Positions 27,230-39,851 of a DNA stretch of 64,000 nt are shown piece after piece (the stretch's first letter is position 1; each line of letters starts with the position of its first letter). The stretch is from Setoptus koraiensis (Eukaryota > Arthropoda), in contig CM106585.1 in NCBI GenBank assembly GCA_048013815.1, forward strand, positions 16,492,001-16,556,000, read 5' to 3'. The position numbers and the translations under genes were made by a program. Below the pieces are notes generated by a model that did no database searches, was not told the origin of the DNA, and saw only the letters and a program-made list of their open reading frames with translations.

Positions 27230-30067
27230 GCTGCTGCTGCCGTTGTTGCTGCATTTACGACTCAACTCTAAGAGGCTTAGCCCGAGCAAGCGTTGGCATA
27301 TTGATAATAGTAAGCCCGGTGGAAAACAATCATCGCCGCTGAGTTGTGGCCGTCCCACATGGAGCGTGGAATAATGAACGACAATAGCGACCAATAGCGA
27401 TTGGTCTGTTGGCCTCATTTCATCGGAGATCCTCTTGCTGTTGCAACCGCGAACCTCTAACTGAAAATCTGATAATCTGTTCAATTCCTACTAAGCCAAC
27501 AACATGATAATAACAACAATATTTATGATGATCTCCAGAAATTATATTACTCATCAGAGTGGCGCACTCAGAAGACAGCTCTAGGCCCTTTGGCCGATAG
27601 CAGGCAGGGGCGTGCCTGATCGCTCACCTTTGCGTCGGCGAAAGGGCCGGAGTTTCGATCGCAGCTCTGTGTATAGTATGTATCGGATTTATCGAGCGCG
27701 GCCGGTCGGGCGCGAGAGGAGCATGCAAGCAGCCGAAAAGTATCTTGTACAGTTGTATGTGTATATTGGCAATATAAATGAGAATCCCAATAAATGAGAA
27801 ATGTATACGTCTGAGCGGCGCAACGGAAACCGGCCAAATGATTGAGCGACTCGGCGAATCAATTTTTGCATTTTTGTTCAATCTCGACATAATGACATAA
27901 TAAACAAGCAAAGATGCAGTATAAGATATGATGTGCAGAAAAGAAGGAAGGTGATGGCCGCAAGTGGGATAGTTATCGTGGTCGTAACGTTACGTCAAAT
28001 TTTGAATGTAGCTGTGTGTTTGTGTGTGCTCATCAAGCTTGCCATCACGCTCACTGCATGCTAGTAAAAGTATAGTGATGCTGGCTGTCGTTGCAAAATA
28101 ATCTATTGCAATTTACAGTAAAATAATGATGATTACAGTAAGTCAGCTATGATAACAGTCGTCTTAGCTCGTTAGTTATTGTCAACATTACGACGCCCGC
28201 TACGCTACACGCTAAACAAAATAACAGCCCGACTAACCTCCAAATGCAGCGCCGCTGCCACATGTAGATGATGTGATTCGCAAGCACCGAACAAGCGCAA
28301 TTTATCAATTTACCTGTTGAAAATATCAGTGTGGCAGTAAAAGTACAAGTGTATTTATCGTCATCGTGCAGCAGCTTATAACAGCGACAGCAGCATCAGC
28401 GGCGTCTTGCCAGCCAGGCGAATGGCAGCAGGCTCGGCATCAGATAGACTTATATTAATAATACTGTACAAATACTATATAAATACTAGATATATAAATA
28501 CAAGATAGAAACGTCGCTCGTAAGCCCGCAAACTGGCAAACTGGCGAGCTGGCAAGCTGGTAAGCTAGCAAGCTGGCAAGCGAGCTGTGCCAGTGGGCAG
28601 AAATAGTTGCAGCAATAAAAGAAAAGAAGAGTCGCTGCAAAAAGAGGAAGATGATGAGCACTTATCTTGCATCTTCCAATCCAATATTCAATCGGCGAGT
28701 TAAGTGAACAAAGCAGCCACAGTTAGCGAGAATCTTTTCGCAATCACCTGTTGTTGTTGAGCTGCTGCTGCTGCACTCGACGCTGCTTACAAATGGCTGT
28801 GCATGCCAAGTGCTAGTGAATAATGATGGAAAGAAGGCAGGAATAATAGTGATAATAATAATAATAATTCAATTGAAGAGAAGAGAACAACAAAAAAGAG
28901 ACAAGTATCGCATCAACACAAACACTCACGTTGGTGGCCCGAGAAACGGCAACGACAACAGCAACAACAACGACGACGGATAAAAACTGCACACCGATCT
29001 ATCAAGCGTTACAGTTTGTTTCGGCGGGGCTGTATTCGGCAAATTGTATCAAGCATTATAAACAAGCAAATAGACACATTTCAACAGCAACTTGTGATTG
29101 TGTATCACCTTTTGTTGCCAACAAACAGCAACACGCCTGGCGCCTGCAAACTCATTAACCGGTGCCTAATTGGATGGATATATACATATAGATATACACA
29201 TATAGATATATACATACAGATATATATGCGCACAGCGTATGTGAGCTGGACTAGGACGACTAATTGCAAAACTGTTTTATAATAGCAGCACTTTTGACAA
29301 TTAGAAGATTTGCGCTCAAACACTGCAGACAGTGCGACCAGGCAAGCACCACCGACAAACAAGCAACGGCAGTTGACAATGCAAATAACAACAAATCTGC
29401 CAAGTCTCTTATCTGCCTCTCACCTGGTCACCCTGTTGCGCAACGGCATCAACAAATAGTAGCAATTGCACCTATTTGGCCGTTATTATTATTACTATTA
29501 TCACTATTATCGCCGTACACAGACAAAGGTTAACTAACGACCAAAAATTCCAGTTGACAGTTTATTTTGACACCATCATCAACAACTCGACAGCCCGAAT
29601 AGGAAGTCTCACACGGCCGGCCGAGTGACAGACCGAAGAGACCAGTGCACACACGACAGTACCGCTGTGGCCGGCCAGCAGCCAACAATCGGCTCACGAA
29701 GAAAGTTGTCACAGTTAAAGTTGCCACAGTTAGCTCGACACACTGATATTTTCTCAAAGATGCAGCTCGAGACAGCTCAACGACAACTGCGCATTTGGTC
29801 GCATCTCGACTAGACTGCGCAACGCCATTATCAACGCAAAAAGTTTGCTAATTCTCGTTGTTATTGGTCAGCAAATTAGTCGCATCAAGCGCACCAGCGG
29901 CCAACGCAATCAAACTGCCGCGCCATCTGCGTATCGCACCGAAGAACAAAAGAAGAGCCACAGTTCGTCCAGTGGTCGATATCGTCCAATAGTTGACATC
30001 GTCTAACACAGTCCAGAATCGTTCAATACAGTCCAGAGAAAAATCCGATACAGCAGCAAAATACAGC
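24124..30067. other. gene-poor region between the PP6R and LIM genes
   Basis: This region is more AT-rich than the left flank. The promoter and 5' UTR of the minus-strand PP6R gene should lie just right of 24123, and those of the LIM gene just left of 30068. AAT/ATA repeats lie at 24310-24460, a possible DNA-transposon remnant at about 25305-25740, a GTT tract at about 27198-27245, a 9-bp-period array at about 28520-28600, and TATA-rich repeats (atatacacatatagat) at about 29175-29225. I recognise no intact gene; the longest frames are under 130 codons and give no family match. Confidence 0.5.
25305..25740 (+). pseudogene. possible worn Merlin/ISXO2-like DNA transposon fragment
   Basis: In scattered plus-strand frames I see IDIEEEMF, then TYWVYWVSQDG and FTQIIMSSDS. 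These recall the VEIDESxF, WVFGG and TTIxSDxW blocks of IS1016/Merlin (ISXO2-like) DDE transposases. The frame is broken several times, and the C-terminal NHSxNFVDP block is not recognisable. No terminal inverted repeats were identified. The match rests on short motifs in the right order and could be chance. Confidence 0.25.
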
Positions 30068-33000
30068 ATGGCCACTTTAATGAGTGCATGCCGCAACTAT
30101 GTAACTACAACGTCGTCGCTGATAATTGGATACGTAGTCAAATTGTTGCAATCAGCAATTGGTGTAATATTTCAGCCACTAGTCACAAGAAGAAAATTGA
30201 TCGCTCAACAGACAGACCACAATAACAACGGCGGTGTCAGGCTAAAAACGAAAGCGTGAGTACCATTGCAGCGCCAAAATGCCAATTCACATGGGCATTT
30301 GAGTTGATATTTTGCGTTGCATCTCTCAAATAGGCGTGTGCGTCGCTGTTTTGCATCGCCGTTTTGCATCGCTGTTGCTGAATGCGTGCGTGCTCGCATC
30401 AAAATGAAATAAATTTGCATGCTTGCATGCAGCCGGCCGGCCAGCAGTCATCGAGTGCGTTTGGCATCAATGCGTTGATGCGCACAAACAGTCGTGAACG
30501 GTTGCGAACGGATTGGTGAAATGCGTCCACATTTCGGCCATGTTGCCGCTATGTAGATCGCTCAACAACAAATGTGTATCACTCACACAGCGTAACAATC
30601 ATGCAAATGAGCTCATCGAGGCTCGCTCTTGATGACCGCTCTTGACGGGCGATTATCGACATGCCGAGCGTGTGATACGACAAGCCGGCCATGCCAAGCT
30701 CCATCGCCGGTCGGTCGGCCGGCCGGCCAGCAACGGCCAAGGAGAGCGAGCGAGATTAATTATTATGCAAATGCGCTCACATATACAGATACAATTGAGC
30801 GGCGACGAAGGGAGCGATGAGAGTCTCTCTCGCTAATGGTATTATTATTGGATTGCTATATGCCATTCGCATGCGGCATGTACAGTATACATGCAGCAGT
30901 GTATGTGCACATTGTTCACTCTCCTACCTCTGCCATTAACTAACCAAAATTTATACTTTTTATATTTATATTATGTATGTTGCTGTTATTTTGCACCGAT
31001 CGGCTCACATCCGATTTGGCCGAAAAATGTGTGGCCAATTTGCGCGCACTGTGCAATGCTGCATTTGCATACATGCACCATGTTTATACCTGTTGTTGCT
31101 GTTGTCGATAATGTTAATGTTGTTTTAATAACAATGCACCGATGCCAACAACGTGCCGATACTGCGATTAAACTTTGAATTATCTGGCTTTTCATATTTT
31201 ATTTAATTAACTGGCCACAACAATGGTATCACTACTGTTATCACTGCGTTATAACTGGCCCGAGTGGCAACAATCGCACGCCCACCGCTAATTGGCCCAT
31301 CGACCCAACAACAACAACAATCCACCGACGCCAACACCGACCTGCCCATTTGGGTGAAAATGGCGCCATTACCACGCCATTAGTCATTCGAGCCGCTCGA
31401 GTCCTCCGAGTCATTCGAGCCGCTCGAATCCTCCGAGTCATTCGAGCCATTCGAGCCACTCGAGCCACTCGAGCCACTCGAGCAACAACAGTAACTGTAA
31501 TAATAGCAACAATCGCAGTGCCACCAATGACTCGCAACAATCTGTCCAGCGTGAGCGCAACGGCAGTGACCAGTCATCTGGCAAGCTCGCTTGCGCTAAC
31601 TGCAACGGTAATGAGGGCGCTGCAACAATAACTAATAAACAACAAAGGCTATCAACAACGGCAGCAGCAGCAGCCGTGTTGTTGGATGCGCCGAGCGTCG
31701 ACAATGAGCAAGACATAAAGTCGTCAGAACAGTCAGCCATTCATGAAGTGGAACAGCAACAACAACAGCAACAACAGCAGCAGCAACAGCAGCAGCGAGC
31801 CTGTAGGGCGACCATCAAGAACAAAGTAGGAGAAGAACAACGCCGAGAGAATAGCTGCGAATCGGAGGGCGGGCTCGTTAATAAGCTCGCTACCTGTAAC
31901 AATCAACGAGGGGCTAACAGTGTCGGCCGACAGCAGCACCGGCCAGCCGAGCATCAGATAAGACGACAAACGAATAGAGATTATCATACTTTACGCGATG
32001 GCAGCGCAAGATTAAACACAAGCCAACCAGCGGCAACAACAGCAACATTAGTTAGTCATGGAACGCAACGGCAGCGCCAGCAACAAGTTGTAGAAGATCC
32101 CAGTTGTGATGCAACAGCCACCGAAAGGCAACAGCAAATTGATAGCTCTAATAAAGTTGATTGTGGTCAAGTTGAACAGCAGCAGCAGCACACGGCGCTA
32201 GCAAGACAAGACAATTCCAGCCGAAAAGACTTGTGCTTCTCAGGCGCAGTCTCGCCAGTAGCGGCCGATATAGCGGCGCCTGATGCAGCGGCCAGCGCAA
32301 ACGGTATCAGTGTTATGGAGGCCGACAGGCAAAATGAGGAGGCTGTTGCTGTCATGGCCGGCACAACTAACTCACCTGTGAGTGTCAGTGAGCATGATGC
32401 AGCAATTATTTCTGTTGTAAATCAAGAACAACAACAAAGCAACGGCAAACAATTTGAAGAGTTGCCAGTTGCGCAATCGCATGGCGAGACAGTGACGCAA
32501 CACATAGAGCGAGCCTCTTCATTTGGCTTCATTAGCAACATGCACTCATCGGCCGCAACAACGGCAGCGACAGCAACAACGACAGCGACAACAACAACAA
32601 CGACACCAACAGCGGCCAGTGTTGTCGGCGATGCTCACGACGAGAGCGAAACGAGCCACGCACCGTCAACAACGACAGTCAATGTCCACACTCAAGCCAA
32701 TAAATTAGCGCATGTGTATAGAATAGAAGATGACCAAGCCACCAACGACCACGACAAACACCAACAACAAACAACAGCCAGCGGAACAGCAACAGGTGAG
32801 TGAATAAGTGTGTGTCCGCGCGTCATTATCGTGCGCGCACGTCAATGCACAGTTGTGCAATATGCAATTGGTTGCGACTGTGTGCCTGGTGTCAGTGCCG
32901 CACTGTCGACGCCAGCTTGTGTCATAACTGTCATAACTGTCATGCCATATGATATATGACTCATATGTCTCATATCGCTCGACCGTCATATTATGAGTCG

Positions 33001-35953
33001 ATATGATTGTGAGTCAAGTTGCGAGCCCAGTTACAATTAGCCAGCTGTAACATTGATATTTTATTATTATTTGAATCGCTGTGGCAAACAATTAACAAGA
33101 CAGCGAGCCAACAAGAGCGAGTGAGCGACACAATGGACAGTCTCGGCGTTCACGCTGACCCCATGCCGATGGTGTGTCAATAGTGTGGTGATTGCGCGTT
33201 TATTGTGTGCCCTTTTATTTTACCTTACTCTATCGTGTGCCGGATAATTGCTGATTGTTGACTGTGTTAATAGTGATTGACGCAATCGTTAATAGTGATT
33301 GTGAGTGGTCAACAATGAATTGCAAACGAGTGCCCTCGTTTTAGATTCTTGGCGACAGTCGACAGGATGTGGGGGCCAGTGTCACAGCGTGTTGAAGCGA
33401 ATCGATTTGATCGCGGTCGGTCGGTGATCGTCGGTGATATAAATTATAAAATTTATTTTTATTAAAAGTTTGGCCAGGCGATCGGCAGGCACAGTCGATT
33501 GGCGCTTGTCAGATCAGATGCGTCTCACAATGATATCATATGATGCAATATATAATAATATCATGGCAGCACACAATTGTTAATTATGCAATCATGAGAT
33601 TGTGAGCAGCGGCCACAACTGGCCGCTGATAATCAGTGACTGATTTGTATTGTGTTATTCTGTTATTCTGTTGTGATGCAATATGGTTAGTCATTTGAAT
33701 TGTCATAAATTACAAATTGCAATTGGCAACTCGCCACTTGCCACTTGCCTCTGACAATGGCCACTTGCCAGTTGTGCCAGGCAACTGTTTGTGTGCAACG
33801 AAATGAAATATCTGCTGTTTATATGCAATTGAGCCGTCGCCATTCGCGAGCTACCAATTGCTGGCATTTGTGTGTGTCTCGGCAAGTCGAAGGTCGTCGA
33901 AGGGCTGGCACGCCGAGCAAACCTGTACTGACAACAGTGACGAGCAACAAGTGACGGCTCGTCATGTTGAGAATATGTTAATAATAAATTATTATTATCA
34001 TTATTGCAACGCGTTAACAATAATCGCCTTGCAGCTGTTGATGGCGAGCTGCCCGTTGGCGTACATAAATATAAATAAATATGTATGCTGCCTGGCTGCT
34101 AATCATTCAGTCAGAGTCAGCTGTCCGGCGGGCTAATGGGACACGAGCGCTGGCACGGGCTCGCGTTTCAACAAACCGACAGACCGAGACAGACGATCCC
34201 GCCTGAGCAGCCCGAGCGGCCCAAGCGGTCCGATCAAGCGGAGCGGTCCGATCAGCCCGAGCGGCCCGCGATTTGTGGCCGGCGATTTGTGAGGCTGGCG
34301 CGGCGAGCGGCCGTTTAGCGGCCAGTTGGCCGGCTCGGCCGACCGGCCGACCGGCTCGGCGAGTGTGCGTGCGGCGGGCGTGTTAGCAAGCCAGGAGTTG
34401 CCGTCGGACGTGTGAACAAATATCGCTGAATAAAGTTGCGTCTGTCGTTACATATTGACGGTTGGCACATGCAGCGAGTCGCTGCTGGCGGGCATAACAA
34501 GCGAATGGACAACGAGCGAATGGACAACGAGCGATGGGCAGGCGCGAAGCTCGCCAAGTGTGAATTGCAAAGTGCAACGAGGCCGCTCGACGCGAGATTG
34601 AGCCATTGAGTGTGAGTGCCATTGTGTGGCGACGCCAACAAAACAATCGTCAATCGGCGGTTATATCGGCCGGTATCAGGCTGGCTCTTGGCTGGCCCTC
34701 GGCTCAGGCGAGCTCGCGTGAAAGCGACAAGACGGCGCTGGCGAGACGCTGGCCAAATATTGATGCGCAGGTAAACGGGCGGCAGTGTTTGCATTTGCGC
34801 AAATCACAGCCGCTCCACTGTTGGCTGTTGTGCATTGTTGTTGTTGTTGTTGTTGTTGTAATTGTATCATCAGCGCCACCATATGCAAAGCGAGCCTGCC
34901 CAACAAACACACGAGCCGCAGCCGAGCGGCGGACAGGTGAGGCTGGCAGGCGATACTGGTTTGTCGAGGCGCGAGTGGCCGCCCAGCCGACACGCCGTTT
35001 TGTGTGAGGGCGTCTGGCCAGACGAGAGCTCGAGCGCCAGCAACAACAGCAACAACAACAGCGACAGCGACACCAGCAACAACAACAGCGACGAGCGTTT
35101 CATTGAGCGAAATCATTGGAAATCGCGCAATATTGTCAGCAAACAAGCATACCAAGGACCAGCCAGTCAGACACAATTGATGCCAACTACGAATGCGCTC
35201 GCCAGTGCGGCCAACAACTCAAAAAAGCAAGAGTGCTCTTGTTACACGTTATTGTTGTATCATGTAACCGGTCGAGTCGGGCGTCTTGCCCCTGAACGCA
35301 AACAACGAGACCAGCATGTCGCTTGGCCATCACTATTGCAACACAAAGTAACCAACCATCTTCTCTGTCTCGTATTATCGTATTCTCGTATTCTCGTATT
35401 ATCGTATTTTCGTATTTTCGTATATCATCATATCACCACACTGCCACTATTGTGTATCAATACATGCAACACATTGATATATTAATAATCACAATAATCG
35501 CAACCATCCCCCTCGAACCGCCATCCATATATATGTGCGCGCGTATTTGCATACGCCACTCATTTGCATAATTCAATGTGCGACAACCACTCAACAACCA
35601 ACAAACTGCCTATTCGAACAATTTCCCAGCAGAATCTTCGTCGTCTGTCCCTGTCTCGTCGTCATCAGCAGCAACAGCAGCAGCAACGAGCCACTTGCAA
35701 CAATTGGTAGTGAACAAGAGCGAACAGTTGGCAGACGCGATACTCGAGCAAGTGAGACACCAAATGACAGCAGCGGCAGCGGCGAGTTGCGGCCAAAAAC
35801 AATCTCAAGCCGCATCTGACACAGCGACCACCATGACTGACGCAAGCGCCGACGCCAAGCCACACAACGACGACGACACATCCACTCAGCAACAGCAGCA
35901 ACAACAGCAACAGCAACAACAACAACAGCAGCAACAGCAGCAACAGCAGCAGC

Positions 35954-35993
<40 letters not shown>

Positions 35994-36426
35994 GCAGCAG
36001 CAACAACATACCGCAGAATCGCGGCCACACGAACATCCGGCCAATCCGACAGGTGACGCCAGTTCGGAGAAACTGCCAAGCGAGTCGGGCGAGCCGAGCG
36101 AATCGGGCGAGCCGAGCGAATCGGGCGAGCCGGGCGAGCCAGATGGGCCCGGTCCGGGCCGCAAACTGGCCCAATCGGTGGCAGCGCAAACAGTCGGACC
36201 AGAGGGCGCTGTTGGTGGCGGCGGCCAGTCGTGCGACGTCGTCGGCGACCAGCGACAACAACACGACACCCAAGCAGCGACAACCGAGAAACAAGATGAA
36301 ACGACCAGTGAACACAATCTCGGCGATGGCGCAACGGATATTGAACTCGATCGTGACGCGCTCGTTCGCAAGCACCACGGCCAAGCTGATGAACTATCAG
36401 CGATTGATGTGACGCTGAATTCGCAA

Positions 36427-36462
<36 letters not shown>

Positions 36463-37337
36463 ATAAATGATGATAATTGTCAGCAACAAGATACCGCTTC
36501 AACTTTCAGCCAAGCCAGCGGTTGCGCAACGAGTGCCCACTGCGGCGAGCCAGTGGCCAGTGCGACGAGCGACAGTGGCGCCGGCAGCAGCTTTTGTGCA
36601 GCGTCACAGCGGCAACAATTATCCCCGACCGGGTCAGTGCCGAGTGAGACGGCCGGCAAGTCGGACGCGGGCACTAATGATAATTGTGCCGCCGCCGATA
36701 ATGAGCGAAACGAATCGTCGCGGCAATCGCCAGAGGAATCGTCGCGGCAATCGCGCAGCGAAGCAACCAGCGACCCGCAGCGACGAGAGCCTCCGGTCGG
36801 GCTTGCGCTCGGGCGAGAGCTGGCCTCGTTTCGCCGACCAAGTGACACAGATAAACAGGCCGCTAATGGCGCCGTTGCGTCCACGGCGAGCGCCAGCGGT
36901 GATAGCAACAGCGACTCGGCAACAACAATCCGGCCCGACCACCATCTAGCCTCGGGTGAGGCGCCCCGAGACATTGAGCCGACGCCGAGCGATGCGCCCG
37001 GCGCGCAACGGCGGCCCGAAACGCAACGGCGGCCCGATGCGCAACGCGACGACGACGACAATAATGAGCTCGCCGATGATGAATGTGTGGTCGGGCCGGC
37101 CGCCGCGCCGGACAACGATGCGGCCGTTGTTGCGTCAGCTCATTGCGGCGACTCCAACGAGCCGGAGTATTTCTTGGAGAAGGACGCGGCGTCCGGAGCG
37201 GTGCTGCAACGATTGAAAGCGGAAGCCATAGAGGATCTGAGCGTTTGCCAGGAGCAAAAGATGGCGCTGAAGGCCGCCCGAGAGCTGTTTGCGCAATTCG
37301 ACGCCAGGGGTCAGGCGCCCGTTCTCGTGAGCGCCAA

Positions 37338-37380
<43 letters not shown>

Positions 37381-38428
37381 AACGGCAACTGTCACTTGTC
37401 AGCTGACCGTTTGGGGTCAAACGTCAAACGGTCGTCGTCGGAGTGCTCGTCGCATTCCGACAGTGTCAAATCTGACAGTTGCAACGACGAGGCCAGACAC
37501 CGGCAGCCGAGATCGCCCACTTCTGTGTCGCGATCCACGTTAGTCTATTCGAACGTGCACTCGGTGTCGCCCGACGGCTCGTGCTCGGGCAAGGGTAGGT
37601 GAAATATGCAATATATGCATGGCATAAAACATGATTGATACACGATATAATGTGACACTATGCGTCAACCAATAAATGAACAAATAATAATAATTATAAT
37701 ATTTTCAAATTGTCCCCAAACAAACGCGCTGCTTGCAAAATCGGCAGCGGACACGGAGCGCACCACACCACTATATCCTATTGAAAGTGATGAGATCAAG
37801 TCGTGCCAAGACGCATTCAGGAATTTCAAGAAAATCTTCCAACACAACGGATCGAGTGAACACATTGGCGATAGCAACGCAGACGGCATCACCACCACCA
37901 CCAACAACAACAACAACAACATTGTTGCTTGCTCAGCCAAGGCAAAACTATTCCAATCAGATAAGGTGAGAGACAATCACAGTCACAGATAAAGATATTC
38001 TGCACCGTGTCAGATGTGACGAGGAAAGTTTCACTTGTGTGCCAGTGAAAGCGCAAACAAATACCAATTCTCTCACTCTCTATTCTTTTTGTCATTATAA
38101 CCTGCTGATACCATCATTGTGTCGTCATTGTGTCGTTATATAGGGCCAAATAAACTGCCATAAGTGTCAACAAAAGGTGTATCCCATGGACAAGCTGGAG
38201 TTGGATTTCACCAAGAACACCATACATGTTCATAAGAATTGTTTTAGGTGTCATATTTGCTCGAGTTTGTTGCGACTGGAAACCTATTCGAGCATCGACT
38301 CTAAATTATATTGTCCGTCTCATGTTAAGAATCACATATCATCGCAACAGCAATCAAACAACAACAACAACAACAACAATATTGTGGCTCATAGTCAGCA
38401 ACCTAGCCAACAATCCATCAGAAACTAA
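30068..38428 (+). CDS. large low-complexity protein with a C-terminal LIM domain, five exons
   Basis: Exons are 30068-30255, 31384-32795, 35630-37594, 37748-37965 and 38144-38428. Donors are GTGAGT, GTGAGT, GTAGGT and GTGAGA, all acceptors are AG, and every junction keeps phase (2/1, 1/2, 1/2, 0/0), giving 1,355 aa. Residues 1266-1321 form a complete LIM zinc-binding domain: CHKC, HKNC, CFRC, CHIC, then C-P-S-H. The stretch KVYPMDKL after the first zinc pair resembles LIM domains of EPLIN/LIMA1 and Xin-repeat proteins, which act on actin. The N-terminus has a hydrophobic stretch (about residues 16-37). The rest is Ser/Gln/Asn/Glu-rich, with SHSS repeats, a ~41-Gln run near residue 620 and PSESGE repeats. 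A short helical stretch (MALKAARELFAQFD) comes before the LIM exon. A role in the actin cytoskeleton is inferred from the LIM subtype only. AATAAA follows the stop by 15 bp. Start exon: good Met context and matching phase, but untested. Confidence 0.72.
31384..31480 (+). repeat. in-frame Ser/His/Arg repeat at the start of exon 2 of the LIM gene
   Basis: Units such as cattcgagccgctcgag recur and encode SHSSRSSPP and SHSS peptides. The first half has a 27-bp rhythm and the second a 9-bp rhythm. Confidence 0.75.
32796..35629 (+). other. long intron 2 of the LIM gene
   Basis: This 2.8-kb intron runs from a GTGAGT donor to a TTTCCCAG acceptor. It is far longer than the gene's other introns apart from the first (1.1 kb). 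It holds simple repeats, a GTT tract (about 34838-34860) and the degenerate array cggtccgatcaagcggag (about 34215-34270). A frame at about 34862-35270 is open with Asn/Ser-rich sequence and could be an alternative exon, but nothing confirms it. Confidence 0.6.
35887..36007 (+). repeat. CAG/CAA tract coding ~41 Gln
   Basis: Mixed CAG and CAA triplets encode an uninterrupted Gln run near residues 619-660 of the LIM-domain protein. Codon mixing lowers slippage. Confidence 0.95.
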
Positions 38429-38443
38429 TCACTTGCAAACAAT

Positions 38444-38449
38444 AATAAA
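38444..38449 (+). terminator. poly(A) signal AATAAA of the LIM gene
   Basis: A canonical AATAAA lies 15 bp past the stop of the last exon, giving a very short predicted 3' UTR. Confidence 0.6.
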
Positions 38450-38745
38450 AAGGCGCTCTTTCATCACATCCCTCTATCTGTCTTTGCACACCACTCACGT
38501 TAAATATTGAAATGTTACTCATACCTTGTCAAATTTGTCTCTAGATACCTATGCAATACACATATTTAAAGGATGATCATCACGATTCTCGGCAACCAAT
38601 AGGCCACTATTTGGATCACATCGCATCGTTGCTTCGTGCGCTGTCCGCTGTCACATCGCGGCAGCCAAACTCTCGTCTGTTTGACCAATAATAACGACCA
38701 ATGTGTATTAATACAAATAGTAGATAAACAATATGCCGAGAAGCA

Positions 38746-38835
38746 TCTCATTTCCACTCGTTATCTCATTTTCACTCGTTATCTCATTTCCACTCGTTAT
38801 CTCATTTCCACTCGTTATCTCATTTTCACTCGTTA
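38746..38835. repeat. 5 x 18-bp minisatellite
   Basis: Five tandem units alternate between tctcatttccactcgtta and the one-base variant tctcattttcactcgtta. A partial sixth unit follows. Confidence 0.95.
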
Positions 38836-39723
38836 TCCCATTTTTTGTCCATTTTCTAGACGATTTGCATCATTGCGAACAATTACCCACCATGCAAAGT
38901 GCGTTTGTTTCGAATTGAAACTTTCAGTTGATTCACATCGCGCCGTGACCGGCACCCAAGTGACGGACACGGGCGTCTTTTTTTTCGACCCAGCGGACCC
39001 GTTTTCTCAAACCCATTTATCACGCGACGAGCTGGTATGAAATTCTGGAAATTTGCGATCCGATTGAATCACGTCCACACCATGTCCGTCGTATTTGAGT
39101 CATCTTGGTTCAAGATGAACGATTAAAAAGGATCGCATTTATTTGTGCACTTCGAATTGAAATGCACACATCTTTCACGTGAAAACCGGTTCGAATCGTG
39201 GCGGTCATCGGCAGTAATGATGCTTGCGACTGCAAGTGCGTCGACGGAATGGATTTTTCCTCGATAAATCAGACTGACTGCATCAAATGGCGCGGAATAA
39301 TTCCATGCAGCATCATCTTCTGACAACAATCTGACCCGACAAGCGATAAGCGACGTCATCAATATCAACTTTATCGACCGGGCAAGGGTGGCTCACCTGG
39401 GTTTTCCGGCATTTTCTGTGCCCGTATGCTACATGGCCAATGTGGCGACTTTGGCACAGTGTGGCTGAAAACGAGCCCAACTTCAATTGTTTGGCGTCGA
39501 TTGGCAAGTTCAGTCACTGTCACTTGTCAAGACGATATCGCGCAAATATCGACATGCATAGTCAGCACAAAAAGTGTATGTATCCGTGGTCTACTTAAGG
39601 CGGACTCACTTGACACTTTGAGTCTAAATACGTGTCATTTGTCGTCGGTGTTGTCAGTTCAACGCGTCAATAAATCACACCAACAAACTGTAAACACTCA
39701 TCAAAATAACAGCGCCAGACACA

Positions 39724-39821
39724 GACGAAAATTACTTGACGAAAATTATTTGACGTAAATTATTTGACGAAAATTATCTGACGTAAATTATTTGACGAAA
39801 ATTATCTGACGAAAATTATTT
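39724..39821 (+). promoter_or_regulatory. 7 x 14-bp tandem array upstream of the nrf-6-like gene
   Basis: Seven exact-length units of the form gacgaaaattattt or gacgtaaattattt end 30 bp before the ATG at 39852. Two units create TGACGTAA, a CRE/ATF-like bZIP site, spaced 28 bp apart. Position suggests promoter or 5' UTR; the regulatory role is inferred. Confidence 0.55.
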
Positions 39822-39851
39822 GACAGTCGGACAGCAAATTAACAAACACAC

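Larger units (their letters stand above)
38429..39723. other. intergenic region between the LIM and nrf-6-like genes
   Basis: No gene is supported. It holds the 5 x 18-bp array at 38746-38835. The open frame across that array (38636-39040) owes its length to the repeat, and its 3' part has no family match. The promoter of the nrf-6-like gene is expected at the right end. Confidence 0.6.

Noticed and set aside
38636-39040. 134-codon plus-strand frame after the LIM gene
   Set aside because: Built on the 18-bp array; the remainder has no family match, and AATAAA already ends the LIM gene upstream.
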